From: Chamaelirium japonicum
Lineage: Eukaryota; Streptophyta; Magnoliopsida; Liliales; Melanthiaceae
Assembly: GCA_947650365.1 (NCBI GenBank)
Contig: OX393551.1
Span: 59,991,173-60,055,172 of the forward strand
Direction: 5' to 3'
Length of the DNA stretch: 64,000 nt
The notes under the pieces were generated by a model, which saw nothing but the letters and a program-made list of their open reading frames with translations, searched no databases and was not told the DNA's origin. Position numbers and translations under genes: made by a program. Below are positions 63,300 to 64,000 of the stretch, one piece after another. Position 1 is the stretch's first letter, and each line of letters starts with the position of its first letter.

Positions 63300-64000
63300 A
63301 TTAAAAAACCCTCTTGATTCGATACTGCCCCCACCAATCGAGTTTAAACCCCGCTAATCGAATTATCGACACGTTTCCAATCATTGTTAGATTTAGGAAC
63401 TTCGAAGCTGCATGTGCCTTCGTGTTTACATAAGGCTGAATCAAGATTAAAATAACACGGCTTCATAAGGTGGGATTTGTTTATTTTCTCTCTTTAAAGA
63501 AAAGAAAAGATAGGGTTTGTTTGGTTGTGTTTCCAAACTCTTCTTGAATATTTCTTTAAACCAAACTTGGAAAGGAATCAATCATCTGCTTGGAACAATA
63601 TAATTAAAATTTCCCAACATGACTGTCACCAAACCTCATTGATTCCAATAATTTGAGATTCCCTTTAATTTAATTTTTTTTAAAATCCCAATTTTTTTTA
63701 TTGTGTTTTGGATTGATGTCGTTTGGTCACCATAAAAATAGGAAAAAAAAAAATTTAGTAGATTTTGGCATCCATGGAAGAAGGGGATTTGGCTGACCCC
63801 AACCTGTATATTAATAAATAGTTAACAAAGATCCAAAAGAGAAAAACAAGGTTACATACACAAATACACACACAAATGGTCCAAAAGAGAAAAACCAAAG
63901 GATCCAAACTCAAAGCTAAGATCATGTATACTTGCTCGCAGATTTGGAGGGGCAAATTTTTGAGAATCTTCTCTACCAGAGGATCTTAGCTATTGCCTTC
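63300..64000. other. No gene recognised
   Basis: A GGGTTTGTTTGGTTGTG motif near 63513 looks like a Tourist-type end, but no matching partner was found. The last 250 bp contain a duplicated phrase (CCAAAAGAGAAAAAC twice near 63835 and 63882). No coding signal could be supported up to the window edge. Confidence 0.4.

Noticed and set aside
63513..63800. Tourist-like MITE starting at GGGTTTGTTTGGTTG
   Set aside because: No inverted partner end or TSD could be found on the right.

Overview
The window is nuclear DNA of a flowering plant. It carries spliced genes with plant-type introns, an alpha-expansin gene, Ty1/copia and Ty3/gypsy LTR retrotransposons, Cassandra and other TRIM elements, hAT/Tourist/Mutator-type MITEs and microsatellites. 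Nothing bacterial, viral or organellar was recognised. Well over two thirds of the sequence is transposon-derived. Many insertions can be placed to the base because both copies of the target-site duplication (TSD) are visible. The sequence alone does not fix the species.

Layout. 1-5946: a decayed Angela-type copia element (+) whose 3' LTR holds an intact Cassandra TRIM. 5947-11133: AT-rich spacer with a Mutator-type foldback MITE, hAT-like and Tourist-like MITEs and one possible terminal exon. 11134-19052: a LINE fragment split by a complete, apparently very young CRM-type Ty3/gypsy chromovirus with an uninterrupted gag-pol frame and identical LTRs. 19080-21905: remnants of an unidentified coding region on the minus strand, broken by three hAT-type insertions. 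22386-34037 (minus): a macro-domain (ADP-ribose-binding) gene. Five small exons lie at 22386-23222, exon 1 lies at 33780-34037, and the 10.6-kb first intron is almost filled by nested elements. These are two adjacent hAT insertions at one 8-bp target, a non-autonomous LTR element with its own proline-rich ORF, and a LARD-like LTR element holding another hAT. 34038-41636: the upstream region of that gene, occupied by a MITE that was itself split by a copia element with 153-bp LTRs. 41864-52134: an Angela-like copia element (minus, 9.8 kb) inserted in the LTR of an older relative. 52135-54004: a copia RT/RNase H fragment with its 3' LTR, then a TRIM. 54392-56447: an intact three-exon alpha-expansin gene (minus) with two MITEs in intron 2. 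56448-64000: microsatellites, a Cassandra remnant with a tRNA-like insert, a Tourist-like MITE, a CACTA end, a seven-LTR TRIM array with an inversion, and a tRNA-like repeat.

How the parts relate. The two host genes are unrelated: one is a candidate ADP-ribosylglycohydrolase, the other a cell-wall-loosening protein. Everything else is transposon biology. Three elements (CRM, the 153-bp-LTR copia, and the 2.4-kb element with the proline-rich ORF) look young from their LTR pairs. The most unusual structures are the re-use of one hAT target site, the inverted TRIM array, the short LTR element that seems to encode only a non-canonical protein, and the TE-filled macro-gene intron combined with a missing terminal exon.
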